This document shows, piece after piece, positions 36,845 through 44,611 of a DNA stretch of 55,003 nucleotides. Below the pieces are notes generated by a model. It was not told the origin of the DNA. It was given only the letters and a program-made list of their open reading frames with translations, and searched no databases. The DNA is taken from contig DATJHO010000157.1 in the NCBI GenBank assembly GCA_035493835.1, forward strand, positions 1 to 55,003, read 5' to 3'. This DNA comes from DASZTU01 sp035493835 (GTDB lineage: Bacteria > Pseudomonadota > Alphaproteobacteria > Rhizobiales > Devosiaceae). Every line of letters starts with the position of its first letter. Positions within the stretch are counted from its first letter, which is position 1. Made by a program: the position numbers and the translations under genes.

Positions 36845-37552
36845 GTGATACCCTGGAACCAGCTCAGCTCCACAAAGATTCCCGGCGAGGCAGTGGAACT
36901 CCGTCTCATGCAGCGCGGGACCGAGTTCTCGATCATGCTGGGAAGCAATGAGCTGATGAACAGCCGCGTCAGCGGCTCCGAGCAGGCACTCGCGAACCTG
37001 GCTTGCTCCCGAATTCTCGATCGCCCGCAGCCGCAGATCCTGATCGGCGGACTAGGGATGGGGTTCACCCTCCGCGCCGCCCTGAGCGATGTTGGCGAGG
37101 ATGCGGGAATTATCGTGGCGGAACTGCTGCCGTCCGTGGTGGCCTGGGCGCGCGGCCCGATGGCCGAACTGTTCGGCGGCTGCCTGGACGACCCGCGCGT
37201 CAGCCTCCGGGAAATGGATGTCGGCCGCCTGATCGAATCGCAACGGGCGAGCTACGACGCTATCCTGCTCGACGTCGACAACGGCCCGGACGGCCTCACC
37301 CGCCAGGCTAATGATGGCCTCTACAATCACAAGGGATTGAGCGCGGCGCGAACCGCCCTGCGGCCCGGCGGCGTTCTGGCGGTCTGGTCCTCGGGGCCGG
37401 ACAAGGATTTCACCGCCCGGCTTGGCCAGAGCGGATTCGCGGTGGAAGAACACAAGGTGCGGGCGCGTGGCACGCGCGGCGGCGCCCGGCACGTCATTTG
37501 GCTGGCGACCAATCCGGGCCCTTCCGCACCCAAATTGGCCCACGCGCATTGA
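36845..37552 (+). CDS. Spermidine-synthase-like (Rossmann methyltransferase-fold) protein
   Basis: A 235-aa protein with the spermine/spermidine synthase-type Rossmann fold: LIGGLGMGFTLRAALSD (nucleotide loop), IIVAELLPSVVAWARG (acidic residue after beta-2) and YDAILLDVDNGPDGLT. It lacks the full aminopropyltransferase N-terminal domain, so polyamine synthesis should not be assumed. I favour GTG 36845 (MIPWNQLSSTKIPG), the usual start region of relatives; GTG 36836 is also open. It lies between the molybdenum operon and its maturation genes. Confidence 0.75.
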   Translation: MIPWNQLSSTKIPGEAVELRLMQRGTEFSIMLGSNELMNSRVSGSEQALANLACSRILDRPQPQILIGGLGMGFTLRAALSDVGEDAGIIVAELLPSVVAWARGPMAELFGGCLDDPRVSLREMDVGRLIESQRASYDAILLDVDNGPDGLTRQANDGLYNHKGLSAARTALRPGGVLAVWSSGPDKDFTARLGQSGFAVEEHKVRARGTRGGARHVIWLATNPGPSAPKLAHAH

Positions 37553-37704
37553 AAGGTCAGATTGTCGAAGTCGAGTTGCCGAGTGCGACCCAGCAGGGGA
37601 CTGGCGCTTTATGCGTAAAATGCCGATCTTCACAGTTTCCGGCGCTCGGCAAAGAGATACATTCGTGAATGGTTTCGCGGCACCGCGAGAGGTAGAAAAT
37701 TCAT

Positions 37705-38712
37705 ATGCAGGACATCATCATTCCGCATCGGGCGGCGCCCACTCTCTCGGCTAGCCAGGCAGAGATACGCGGGGAGAGCGGGGAGATTTTCGACCTGCTG
37801 CAGTTGGGGCTGAATGCCGGCATCCCTCATGCCCTGGTGACATTGATCGAAGTAGAGGGTGGCTCGTCCCGCGCGATCGGGGCACAGATGGCCGTTTTGG
37901 CTGACGGGCGCTATTGCGGCTATCTCTCGGGAGGTTGCATCGAGGCGGCGGTGGCAGCCGAGGCCATGCAGGCGATCGAGGCAGGCGAAAACAGGATCTT
38001 GCGCTTCGGCGTGGGTTCGCCCTTCTTCGATATCCGCCTGCCATGTGGCGGTAGCATTGAGGTGCATGTGCACGTCAATCTCGCCGCGGATATCGTGCAA
38101 TCAATTGCGGAATTGCTGCGACAGCGGACCGCTTTCGGCCTCGAACTCACGCCGTCAACCGGTGGGGCGCAGTTGATTGCGTCCATGGCCCCGGGCAGCC
38201 GCACCGGGTGGAGCGACGACGCGTTCCTCCGCTGCTATTCGCCGGTGACCCGGCTGCTGCTCATCGGGCGGGGCGTCGAACTTGAATCAATGGCACGGAT
38301 GGGGGCCGCCGCCGGGCTCGACCTGGTAGCGTTCTGCGTCGATGACTTCAGTGCCGCGACCGCCGAACGGTTCGGCGCCGCCACCGAGCGGTTGTTGACC
38401 CCCGCCGACGCGCCGCCGCTGCCGATCGATCCCTGGACGGCGGTGGTCTTTCTGTTCCACGACCGCGACTGGGAGGCCGGGCTGCTGGGCGCGGCGCTGA
38501 GCGGCGACGCCTTTTTCATTGGCGCCCTGGGTAGTCGCCGGGCCCACGCCGTTCGGCGCGACCGCCTGCTGGCGGCGGGCGTCAGCGGTGCCAGCATCGG
38601 CCGGATCAGGGGACCGATCGGCCTCTTCGGTCCGACGCGCGACGCCAATGCGCTGGCAATTTCAATCCTTGCGGATGTGACCCACAGCCGTCTGGAGTTC
38701 GATCAGGTTTGA
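37705..38712 (+). CDS. XdhC/CoxI-family molybdenum-enzyme maturation protein
   Basis: A 335-aa maturation factor that binds the molybdenum cofactor, promotes its sulfuration and hands it to xanthine-oxidase-family enzymes. The N-terminal XdhC_CoxI motif is LVTLIEVEGGSSRAIGAQMA with GYLSGGCIEAAVA. The C-terminal Rossmann half is RLLLIGRGVELESMARMGAA with FFIGALGSRRAHAVRRDRLL and GPIGLFGPTRDANALAISI. Its stop overlaps the start of the nucleotidyltransferase gene, so the two are coupled. It probably serves the IorAB-like enzyme just upstream and perhaps also the Cox-like one at 43-47 kb. Confidence 0.9.
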   Translation: MQDIIIPHRAAPTLSASQAEIRGESGEIFDLLQLGLNAGIPHALVTLIEVEGGSSRAIGAQMAVLADGRYCGYLSGGCIEAAVAAEAMQAIEAGENRILRFGVGSPFFDIRLPCGGSIEVHVHVNLAADIVQSIAELLRQRTAFGLELTPSTGGAQLIASMAPGSRTGWSDDAFLRCYSPVTRLLLIGRGVELESMARMGAAAGLDLVAFCVDDFSAATAERFGAATERLLTPADAPPLPIDPWTAVVFLFHDRDWEAGLLGAALSGDAFFIGALGSRRAHAVRRDRLLAAGVSGASIGRIRGPIGLFGPTRDANALAISILADVTHSRLEFDQV

Positions 38713-39275
38713 GCGCGCTCGGCGACATCGCGGTGGTGTTGCTGGCGGCCGGCCTGTCGCGCCGCTTCGGCCCTGAAGACAAGCTCGAAGCCATCCTCGA
38801 GGGCAGGCCACTGGCCCTTCACGCCGCGGAAACGCTGGCCGCCCTGGCGTTTGGGCGAAAGCTCGCGGTTTGCGCGTCGCCAAAGGGGCTGGTGCCGTCG
38901 CATCTGCAGGCGTTGGCCTTCGAGATCATCATCAACCCGGCGGCCGAACGCGGCCAAGGGAGTTCGCTCGCCCTCGGCGCCGCCGCGGCAGCCGCATCCG
39001 ATGGCATCATGATCTGCCTTGCCGATATGCCGTATGTCCGGCCAGGGCTGCTGCATCGCATTGTCGAAGCCTGGGACGGGGACCGGGCCCGCACCGTGGC
39101 CGCACAGGGTGCCGGCTATCTCGGCCCGCCGGTGCTATTTCCGCGGCAGGCGTATCCGGCCTTGCTGGCGCTCGAAGGGGATCGGGGTGCCAAGCACCTC
39201 CTCGTCGATGCAATCGCAGTCACCGCAACGCCTCCCGAGCTCCGCGATTTCGATCTACCCGGTGACTTTTCGTAA
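38709..39275 (+). CDS. MobA/MocA-like molybdenum cofactor nucleotidyltransferase
   Basis: A 188-aa nucleotidyltransferase. The signature loop is VVLLAAGLSRRFGPEDKL, with later LADMPYVRPG (metal-binding Asp) and YLGPPVLFPRQAYPALLALEGDRGAKHLL. Relatives attach CMP or GMP to molybdopterin; coupling to XdhC and to xanthine-oxidase-family genes points to the cytosine form (MocA-like). The start is TTG 38709, overlapping the XdhC stop (TTGA); no ATG lies nearby. Confidence 0.85.
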   Translation: MSALGDIAVVLLAAGLSRRFGPEDKLEAILEGRPLALHAAETLAALAFGRKLAVCASPKGLVPSHLQALAFEIIINPAAERGQGSSLALGAAAAAASDGIMICLADMPYVRPGLLHRIVEAWDGDRARTVAAQGAGYLGPPVLFPRQAYPALLALEGDRGAKHLLVDAIAVTATPPELRDFDLPGDFS

Positions 39276-39344
39276 GTGCCACTGCCGAGCGAATCTCGGA
39301 GCTATCTATTTCGCCGTAATCGAAATGAGGCGAGCATTGATTGA

Positions 39345-39439
39345 AACGGAGATTCCCGCCTTCGCGGGAATGACGCCGGGAACGTTGCACGGATCTGCCG
39401 ACAAACCCGGTCATTCCCGCGACGGCGGGAATCTCCGTT
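39345..39439. repeat. Nested palindrome with two ATTCCC-N8-GGGAAT units
   Basis: A 95-bp near-perfect inverted repeat in the gap between the MocA-like gene and the convergent GGDEF gene. Each arm holds one 20-bp unit, ATTCCCGCCTTCGCGGGAAT and ATTCCCGCGACGGCGGGAAT, matching the pattern ATTCCC-N8-GGGAAT known from Neisseria dRS3 repeats and common in other proteobacteria. The flanking AACGGAG and CTCCGTT extend the symmetry. Confidence 0.82.
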
Positions 39440-39452
39440 GTTTCAGCACGAT

Positions 39453-40352
39453 CTAGGATGCCAGGGTGATCCGATTGCGCCCCGAGGACTTGGACCGGTA
39501 GAGGGCGGAATCAGCCGCGTCGAACAGGTGTCCGGGATCCTGCGATCCCCTGAACAGCGCCAGCCCGAGCGAGGCCGTAACCACCATTTCGCTGCCATTC
39601 CCGCGGTGGGGGATGGCAGCGCTTTTCAATCCGGTCCGGATCGACTCGAAAAAGTCGATCGCCCGGACTTCGTTCTGGTACTTGCAGGCGATCAGGAATT
39701 CCTCGCCACCGATCCGGAAAACCATTTCGTCCCCAACCATCGGCGACAGCAAACTTCCGATCCGGCGCAACACCTCGTCGCCCGCGGCGTGACCGTAGAT
39801 GTCGTTGTAAGCCTTGAAGTTGTCGACATCCATGATCGCGACCGCCTTCATCAGGCCGTCATCCGCCGCCTGCGCGAACTCGGGAAAATAGCGCGCATAG
39901 GCCCGGCGGTTCTTGAGGCCGGTGAGGGCATCTATCTTGGCGTTCCAGGCTTCGGTCACATCGGTGTAGATCCAGATGCGGCCGAATTTTTCACCTTCGC
40001 TATCGAACGGAACGCTGCGACGCGAGATGATCCGGCCGTCGCGCAGGCGGAGCTCGTCCTGCGAACTCTCACATACGCCGTACAGCCGCGTCACCTCTTG
40101 CAGGAACCTGGCAGGATGCTCCATCTGCGCGGCGATGTGTTCGACGATGTGTTCCCAATCGGGAAGCATTCCCGGGCCAAAGCCCCACAGCCGCTGGAAA
40201 ATCTTGTTGGTATAGAGGACCGAGCGGCTGGGGCCGACCAGCATTACGCCGTCCGGAAGATTGTCGAGCGTCCGCTCGAACAGCGACAGCACTCGCCGGT
40301 CGCGGTCCGTGCCCGCGACCATCTCGGCGCTTACTACTGCTTTGCTACTCAC
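39453..40352 (-). CDS. PAS-GGDEF diguanylate cyclase
   Basis: Probable c-di-GMP synthase (299 aa). A PAS domain occupies the N-terminal half (LDNLPDGVMLVGPSRSVLYTNKIFQ...DGRIISRRSVPF). The GGDEF domain follows (DALTGLKNRRAYARYFPEF; metal Asp in AIMDVDNFKAYND; active site RIGGEEFLI). There is no membrane segment, so it is a cytoplasmic sensor. I chose GTG 40352 because AGAGGA lies 8 bp upstream; the frame stays open to a TTG at 40391, which has no ribosome-binding site. Confidence 0.88.
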   Translation of the reverse strand: MSSKAVVSAEMVAGTDRDRRVLSLFERTLDNLPDGVMLVGPSRSVLYTNKIFQRLWGFGPGMLPDWEHIVEHIAAQMEHPARFLQEVTRLYGVCESSQDELRLRDGRIISRRSVPFDSEGEKFGRIWIYTDVTEAWNAKIDALTGLKNRRAYARYFPEFAQAADDGLMKAVAIMDVDNFKAYNDIYGHAAGDEVLRRIGSLLSPMVGDEMVFRIGGEEFLIACKYQNEVRAIDFFESIRTGLKSAAIPHRGNGSEMVVTASLGLALFRGSQDPGHLFDAADSALYRSKSSGRNRITLAS

Positions 40353-40444
40353 GCCTAGGTTCCTCTTGGGGAGAACCGATGGGTAAGTCAAAATGCTTTA
40401 ACGCCCGTTAACCGGGCTAGCAGTGCTGTAAGCTCTCCCCTGCC

Positions 40445-41809
40445 TCAGCAGGCCGGCAGATTGACCGACAGGCCGCCGCGCGACGTTTCTTTATATTTGT
40501 CGTTCATGTCGTGGCCCGTCTGGCGCATCGCCTCGATGCAGTTGTCAAGCGGCATGATGTGTTCGCCGTCGCCGCGCAGCGCAAGCATGGCTGCAGCATG
40601 GGCCTTGCCGGCCGCAATGCCATTGCGCTCGATGCAGGGGATTTGCACCAGCCCGCCAACGGGATCGCAGGTCAGCCCCAAATGGTGTTCGAGCGCGATC
40701 TCGGCCGCGTTCTCGACCTGCTCGTTGGAGCCGCCCCGCGCGGCGCAAAGCCCTGCCGCGGCCATGGCCGCCGCCGAGCCGACCTCGCCCTGGCAGCCCA
40801 TCTCCGCCCCGGATATCGAGGCATTCTTCTTGATGATGCCGCCAATGGCCGCCGCCGCCAGCAGGAAATCGTGCATGCCCCGACGGTCAGCGCCGCGTCC
40901 AGTCTCGAGATAGGCCCGCAGCACGGAGGGAATAATTCCCGCCGCACCATTGGTCGGCGCCGTCACGATCTGGCCACCGGCGGCGTTCTCCTCGTTGACG
41001 GCCATGGCATAGACGACCAGGAGGTCCGCAGTCGCAGACGTGCCACTACCCTCTTCCAGTCGTTCCGCCGCCAGCCGCTCGAACAGCCCGGGGGCCCGGC
41101 GCTTCACTTTAAGGCCGCCGGGAAGGAGGCCCGTATGGGTCAGCCCGCGTTCGATCGAACTGGACATGACCTGCCAGATGCGGTCCAGCCCTGCGTCGAG
41201 CTCGTCTGCGCTCATGCGCGTCAACTCGTTGGCCCGCTTCATTTCGGCGATAGATAACTTGCTCTGCCGGCCCATCTCCAGCATCTCCACGGCGGTGCGG
41301 AAAGGGTAGGGGACATTGGAAAGCGGCTCATCGGCCGTTGGCGGCGCCATTTCGTCTTCGCTGAGCACGAAGCCTCCGCCGATCGAGAAATAGGTGCGGC
41401 GCAGCAGGGGGGCGCCCTCAGCGTCGAGCGCCTCGAAGACCAGCCCGTTGGGGTGCAGCGGCAGCGGCGGTCCCTTCTCGAAGATCAGGTCGCTCCCAGG
41501 ATCGAAGGTGATCGCGCGGCCAGGGAGGCGCTTGTCGGCGCGCAGCGTTTCAACGGCGGCCCACGCTGCTATGGGATCGATCGTCTGGGGCGAAAAGCCG
41601 AGAAGGCCGAAGCAGATGGCGCTGTCGGTGGAATGGCCACGCCCGGTGAAGGACAGCGAGCCGTAAAGCCGTACCCGCAGGCCCGCCGCCGCGATGCCCG
41701 AGGCGCTGAGGTCCCCGAGAAACCGGCCAGCCGCGATCATCGGGCCCACGGTATGCGAGCTCGAAGGACCGATCCCGATCTTGAACATCTCGAAGACGCT
41801 GATGAACAT
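40445..41809 (-). CDS. sdaA: L-serine ammonia-lyase (single-chain, iron-sulfur)
   Basis: Converts L-serine to pyruvate and ammonia with a 4Fe-4S cluster (454 aa). The N-terminal beta domain begins SVFEMFKIGIGPSSSHTVGPM. The catalytic alpha domain has VTAPTNGAAGIIPSVL, and the cluster ligands are the Cys residues in GLCAARGG, LTCDPVGG and QIPCIERN. The length is that of the single-polypeptide enzyme. It is separated by about 110 bp from the NIPSNAP gene on the same strand. Confidence 0.94.
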   Translation of the reverse strand: MFISVFEMFKIGIGPSSSHTVGPMIAAGRFLGDLSASGIAAAGLRVRLYGSLSFTGRGHSTDSAICFGLLGFSPQTIDPIAAWAAVETLRADKRLPGRAITFDPGSDLIFEKGPPLPLHPNGLVFEALDAEGAPLLRRTYFSIGGGFVLSEDEMAPPTADEPLSNVPYPFRTAVEMLEMGRQSKLSIAEMKRANELTRMSADELDAGLDRIWQVMSSSIERGLTHTGLLPGGLKVKRRAPGLFERLAAERLEEGSGTSATADLLVVYAMAVNEENAAGGQIVTAPTNGAAGIIPSVLRAYLETGRGADRRGMHDFLLAAAAIGGIIKKNASISGAEMGCQGEVGSAAAMAAAGLCAARGGSNEQVENAAEIALEHHLGLTCDPVGGLVQIPCIERNGIAAGKAHAAAMLALRGDGEHIMPLDNCIEAMRQTGHDMNDKYKETSRGGLSVNLPAC

Positions 41810-41917
41810 GCTTGCTCCCGGGCGCCCGGTGCGCCGCTGAAATGTCTAGGCCGGGAAATCCTGTGCGACGACCTGCGGTCCTCGGGTCCAATATGGCGAT
41901 CGCCTAGCGAAATTGCC

Positions 41918-42229
41918 TCACTTCAGGGGCGAGAACGGGACGCCGTTGAGGAACGTGCTCTGCTGGTGCACGAAAAAGGGCAGGATCTTCGGCACGAACG
42001 CCTGCCATGCGGGGTCGGCGCCGAGCTTGGCGCGCTGCGCGGAGCGATGGCCGAAATCATCGTAAGCCCAGATGAAAACCACCGAGTTCAGGGTGCCGCT
42101 CTCGGTCGTCCAGCAGCCGACGAGACGCGCATAGCGCGTGATAATTGCGAGGCCCTCGGCCTCGTAAATGCGCAAAAACTCAGGCGCCTTGCCGGCCTGA
42201 ACCTCATAGATGCGCTGCTCGAAGATCAT
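41918..42229 (-). CDS. NIPSNAP-family protein
   Basis: A 103-aa single-domain protein of the NIPSNAP (dimeric alpha-beta barrel) family: IFEQRIYEVQAGKAPEFLRIYEAEG, VGCWTTESGTLNSVVFIWAYDDFGHR and a C-terminal PFFVHQQSTFLNGVPFSPL. Biochemical roles are poorly defined; in bacteria such genes often accompany catabolic clusters. GGAG precedes ATG 42229. It is divergent from tetR and shares the intergenic region with the candidate TetR operator. Confidence 0.88.
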   Translation of the reverse strand: MIFEQRIYEVQAGKAPEFLRIYEAEGLAIITRYARLVGCWTTESGTLNSVVFIWAYDDFGHRSAQRAKLGADPAWQAFVPKILPFFVHQQSTFLNGVPFSPLK

Positions 42230-42317
42230 CGTCGCTCCGCCTTTCGTCGTGTGGGGGATGCCGTCAGCGGCCAGCGCCGCCGGGCCATGTCAGCAGCCAA
42301 GCATGCTTGAACGATGC

Positions 42318-42335
42318 TCGTCAACTGACGACATA
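42318..42335. promoter_or_regulatory. Candidate TetR operator, copy 1
   Basis: TCGTCAACTGACGACATA. The first 14 bases are a palindrome with one central mismatch, and 17 of the 18 bases are shared with 43150-43167. It lies in the divergent NIPSNAP-tetR promoter region, 37 bp before the tetR start. Confidence 0.65.
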
Positions 42336-42371
42336 GTGGTCGATAATTTGGCAATTGGGCACGAGGCTGTT

Positions 42372-43103
42372 ATGCATCGGCGCAAGAAATGGGGGGAGAG
42401 CGCAATTTTGGACACGAAGGCTCCGGCGGCGAGCAGCGCCAAGAAGGCCCGGAAATATGGCGGAAAATATGGCGGAAAGGCAGTGCGGCTGCCGTTTGCG
42501 GAGCGGCGCGAGCAGATCCTCGAAGAGGCCACGTCGCTGTTCGCCCAGCATGGCCTCACCGCCCAGACAAGGGCCATCGCCGCTGCCTGCGGCATTTCGC
42601 AACGCTTGTTGTACAGATTCTTTCCCACCAAGGACGACCTCGTACGGGAGGTCTATGATCGCGCCATCGTGGGCCCATTTCGCGCCAGGTGGTTCCTGGA
42701 TCTGAGCGACCGCAGCCGCCCAGTGCACGACCGGTTGTGCGACTTTTACACGGACTACCTCGATGTGCTGCTGAGCCGGCGGTGGCTGCGCCTGTTCCTG
42801 TTCTTTTCGCTCGAGGAGGCGGACCTGGCCCCCACCTACATTTCCTCAGTCATCACCAAGCTATTGGAAACGATAGCCTATGAGGTCGCCCACGAACTCA
42901 AGGTCAGCATGGACATGCCTCCGGCGGCGGTGCACGAGCTGGCCTGGACGTTGCACGGTGCCATCTCCCATTACGCCATACGGCGCCACATCTACGGCGC
43001 CAGCCAGCACGTGCCGCAGGGGATCGTGGTGAACATGCATGTCGGCATGTTCCTTGGCGGCTTTGAGGGGATTGTGCGGGAATTCGAGAAAGCGGCTGCC
43101 TGA
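42372..43103 (+). CDS. TetR/AcrR-family transcriptional regulator
   Basis: A 243-aa repressor-type regulator. After a basic, Ala/Lys-rich leader the DNA-binding domain runs over about residues 45-95 (RREQILEEATSLFAQHGLTA; RAIAAACGISQRLLYRFFPTKDDL). The C-terminal ligand-binding domain is helical and aromatic-rich. ATG 42372 has CGAGG 5 bp upstream; the open frame extends to 42210, which would overlap the NIPSNAP gene. It sits between two near-identical palindromes (42318 and 43150), its probable operators, so it likely represses itself, the NIPSNAP gene and the Cox-like operon. Confidence 0.88.
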   Translation: MHRRKKWGESAILDTKAPAASSAKKARKYGGKYGGKAVRLPFAERREQILEEATSLFAQHGLTAQTRAIAAACGISQRLLYRFFPTKDDLVREVYDRAIVGPFRARWFLDLSDRSRPVHDRLCDFYTDYLDVLLSRRWLRLFLFFSLEEADLAPTYISSVITKLLETIAYEVAHELKVSMDMPPAAVHELAWTLHGAISHYAIRRHIYGASQHVPQGIVVNMHVGMFLGGFEGIVREFEKAAA

Positions 43104-43149
43104 TTTCGGGTGAGGAGGGCCCTCACTCATATTTGGTTCGCACAAAAGA

Positions 43150-43167
43150 TCGTCAATTGACGACATA
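43150..43167. promoter_or_regulatory. Candidate TetR operator, copy 2
   Basis: TCGTCAATTGACGACATA. TCGTCAATTGACGA (43150-43163) is a perfect 14-bp palindrome, and the flanking CATA is shared with copy 1. It lies after tetR and 99 bp before the coxM-like start, where a repressor of the operon would bind. Confidence 0.7.
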
Positions 43168-43265
43168 TGCACGCGCTGTTAGCGTTCCGGTTGAGACGGC
43201 AGTGATGCCTCTTTGGGCGCGGCGGCGGGCCGGCGCGCATGGCGCCAATCTGGTCGGATAGTGAC

Positions 43266-44132
43266 TTGAAACCTGCTCCCTTCCACTACCACCGCCCCTC
43301 GACCATTGAGGAAGCGATTGGTATCCTCGCGCGTCATGGCAGCGACGCCAAGCCCATAGCGGGAGGCCAGAGCCTCGGGCCGATGCTGAACATGCGCCTG
43401 GCGCGGCCGGCCCATGTGGTGGATCTCAACGACCTGGTGGAGCTCGACTATGTTCGCGGGGCGGCGGACTGGATCGAGATCGGCGCCATGACCCGGCATC
43501 ACCGGGTCGCCACCGCGCCCGAGATCGCGCGGGATTTTCCGCTGCTGGCGGCCGCTGCAGCCACCATCGGGCACTATCCGATCCGCCAGCGCGGCACGCT
43601 GGGCGGCAGCTTGGTGCATGCCGACCCGGCCGCGCAGTTGCCGCTGATCGCGGTTTTGACCAACGCCGTGGTACTGGTCCGCGGCCCCAACGGGCCCCGC
43701 GAAATCGCCGCTGCCGAGTTCTTTCAGTCGGTAATGACGGTATCGCTCGCTTCCGACGAACTGGTCACGGCCGTTCGCTTTCCCCGTCCTCCGGTTGCCA
43801 CAGGCTGGGGTTTTGAGCTGTTCAGCCGGCGCCGGGGCGACTTCGCCATGGTTGCCGTGGCGGCGATGCTTGCTCCCGTCGGATCCAGTGGTGTCGAGGC
43901 GCTGATCGCCTTGGGCGGCATCGGCCCCAAGCCGCTGCGGCTCGCCCCGATCGCGGAGCGGCTGGATGCCGGCTCGACCTCCTGGGCCGGCAGGATCGCG
44001 AGCCAGATGGCTGCGCTCGAAATCGAAGACGACAAATTCATTCCGGCCGCGTTCCGCCGTGAGCTCGCCAGCAGCCTGACAGAACAGGCGCTGCTTGCCG
44101 CCGCCGCACGCATGCAGAGGGCCCACACATGA
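43266..44132 (+). CDS. FAD-binding medium subunit of a molybdenum hydroxylase (CoxM-like)
   Basis: Flavin subunit that passes electrons out of the complex. FAD-binding loops are PIAGGQSLGPMLNMRLARP and TLGGSLVHADPAAQLP, and a C-terminal CO-dehydrogenase flavoprotein domain follows. I chose TTG 43266 (LKPAPFHYHRP), which gives 288 aa, the size of CoxM; ATG 43239 is open but has no ribosome-binding site. The stop overlaps the small-subunit start (ATGA). Together with the next two genes it forms a cytoplasmic CoxM-S-L complex, unlike the cytochrome-linked enzyme at 32.5-36.7 kb. Confidence 0.9.
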   Translation: MKPAPFHYHRPSTIEEAIGILARHGSDAKPIAGGQSLGPMLNMRLARPAHVVDLNDLVELDYVRGAADWIEIGAMTRHHRVATAPEIARDFPLLAAAAATIGHYPIRQRGTLGGSLVHADPAAQLPLIAVLTNAVVLVRGPNGPREIAAAEFFQSVMTVSLASDELVTAVRFPRPPVATGWGFELFSRRRGDFAMVAVAAMLAPVGSSGVEALIALGGIGPKPLRLAPIAERLDAGSTSWAGRIASQMAALEIEDDKFIPAAFRRELASSLTEQALLAAAARMQRAHT

Positions 44133-44611
44133 CCGAAAGACAGATGATATCACTCACCGTCAACGGGCAGGTGCACGAGGTCGCGGTCGAGCCGCGCCGG
44201 CTGCTGTCCGACGTGCTGCGGGACGATCTCGGGCTAACGGGAACCCATGTCGGTTGCGAGCATGGCGTATGTGGAGCGTGCACCATACTGATCGACGATC
44301 AGCCGGCCCGATCCTGCCTCACCTATGCGGTGCAGATGGAGGGGCACGAGGTCACCACCATCGAGGCTATCGGCCGCGACGGCCTGAGCCCGTTTCAGCA
44401 GGCCATGCATGAAGAACACGGTTTGCAATGCGGGTTTTGCACGCCCGGGATCATCATGACTTTCGAAGCTTACCTGCGTGACAATCCGAACCCTGACGAG
44501 GCGGAAATCCGCGACGTCCTTTCGGGCAATCTATGCCGGTGCACGGGTTATCAGCCAATTGTCGCGGCCGTGCTGAAGGCCGCGGCCCGCCAGCGGGAGG
44601 AGCGGCAATGA
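44129..44611 (+). CDS. (2Fe-2S) small subunit of a molybdenum hydroxylase (CoxS-like)
   Basis: A 160-aa iron-sulfur subunit with both clusters: Cys43, 48, 51 and 63 (CEHGVCGAC) and Cys101, 104, 136 and 138 (CGFC, CRC). It connects the molybdenum site of the large subunit with FAD of the medium subunit. It overlaps both neighbours by 4 bp, so the three subunits are translationally coupled in order M-S-L. Confidence 0.94.
   Translation: MTERQMISLTVNGQVHEVAVEPRRLLSDVLRDDLGLTGTHVGCEHGVCGACTILIDDQPARSCLTYAVQMEGHEVTTIEAIGRDGLSPFQQAMHEEHGLQCGFCTPGIIMTFEAYLRDNPNPDEAEIRDVLSGNLCRCTGYQPIVAAVLKAAARQREERQ

Noticed and set aside
36845..37552. True spermidine synthase (speE).
   Set aside because: The protein is short and lacks the N-terminal domain of polyamine synthases, so only fold-level similarity is claimed.
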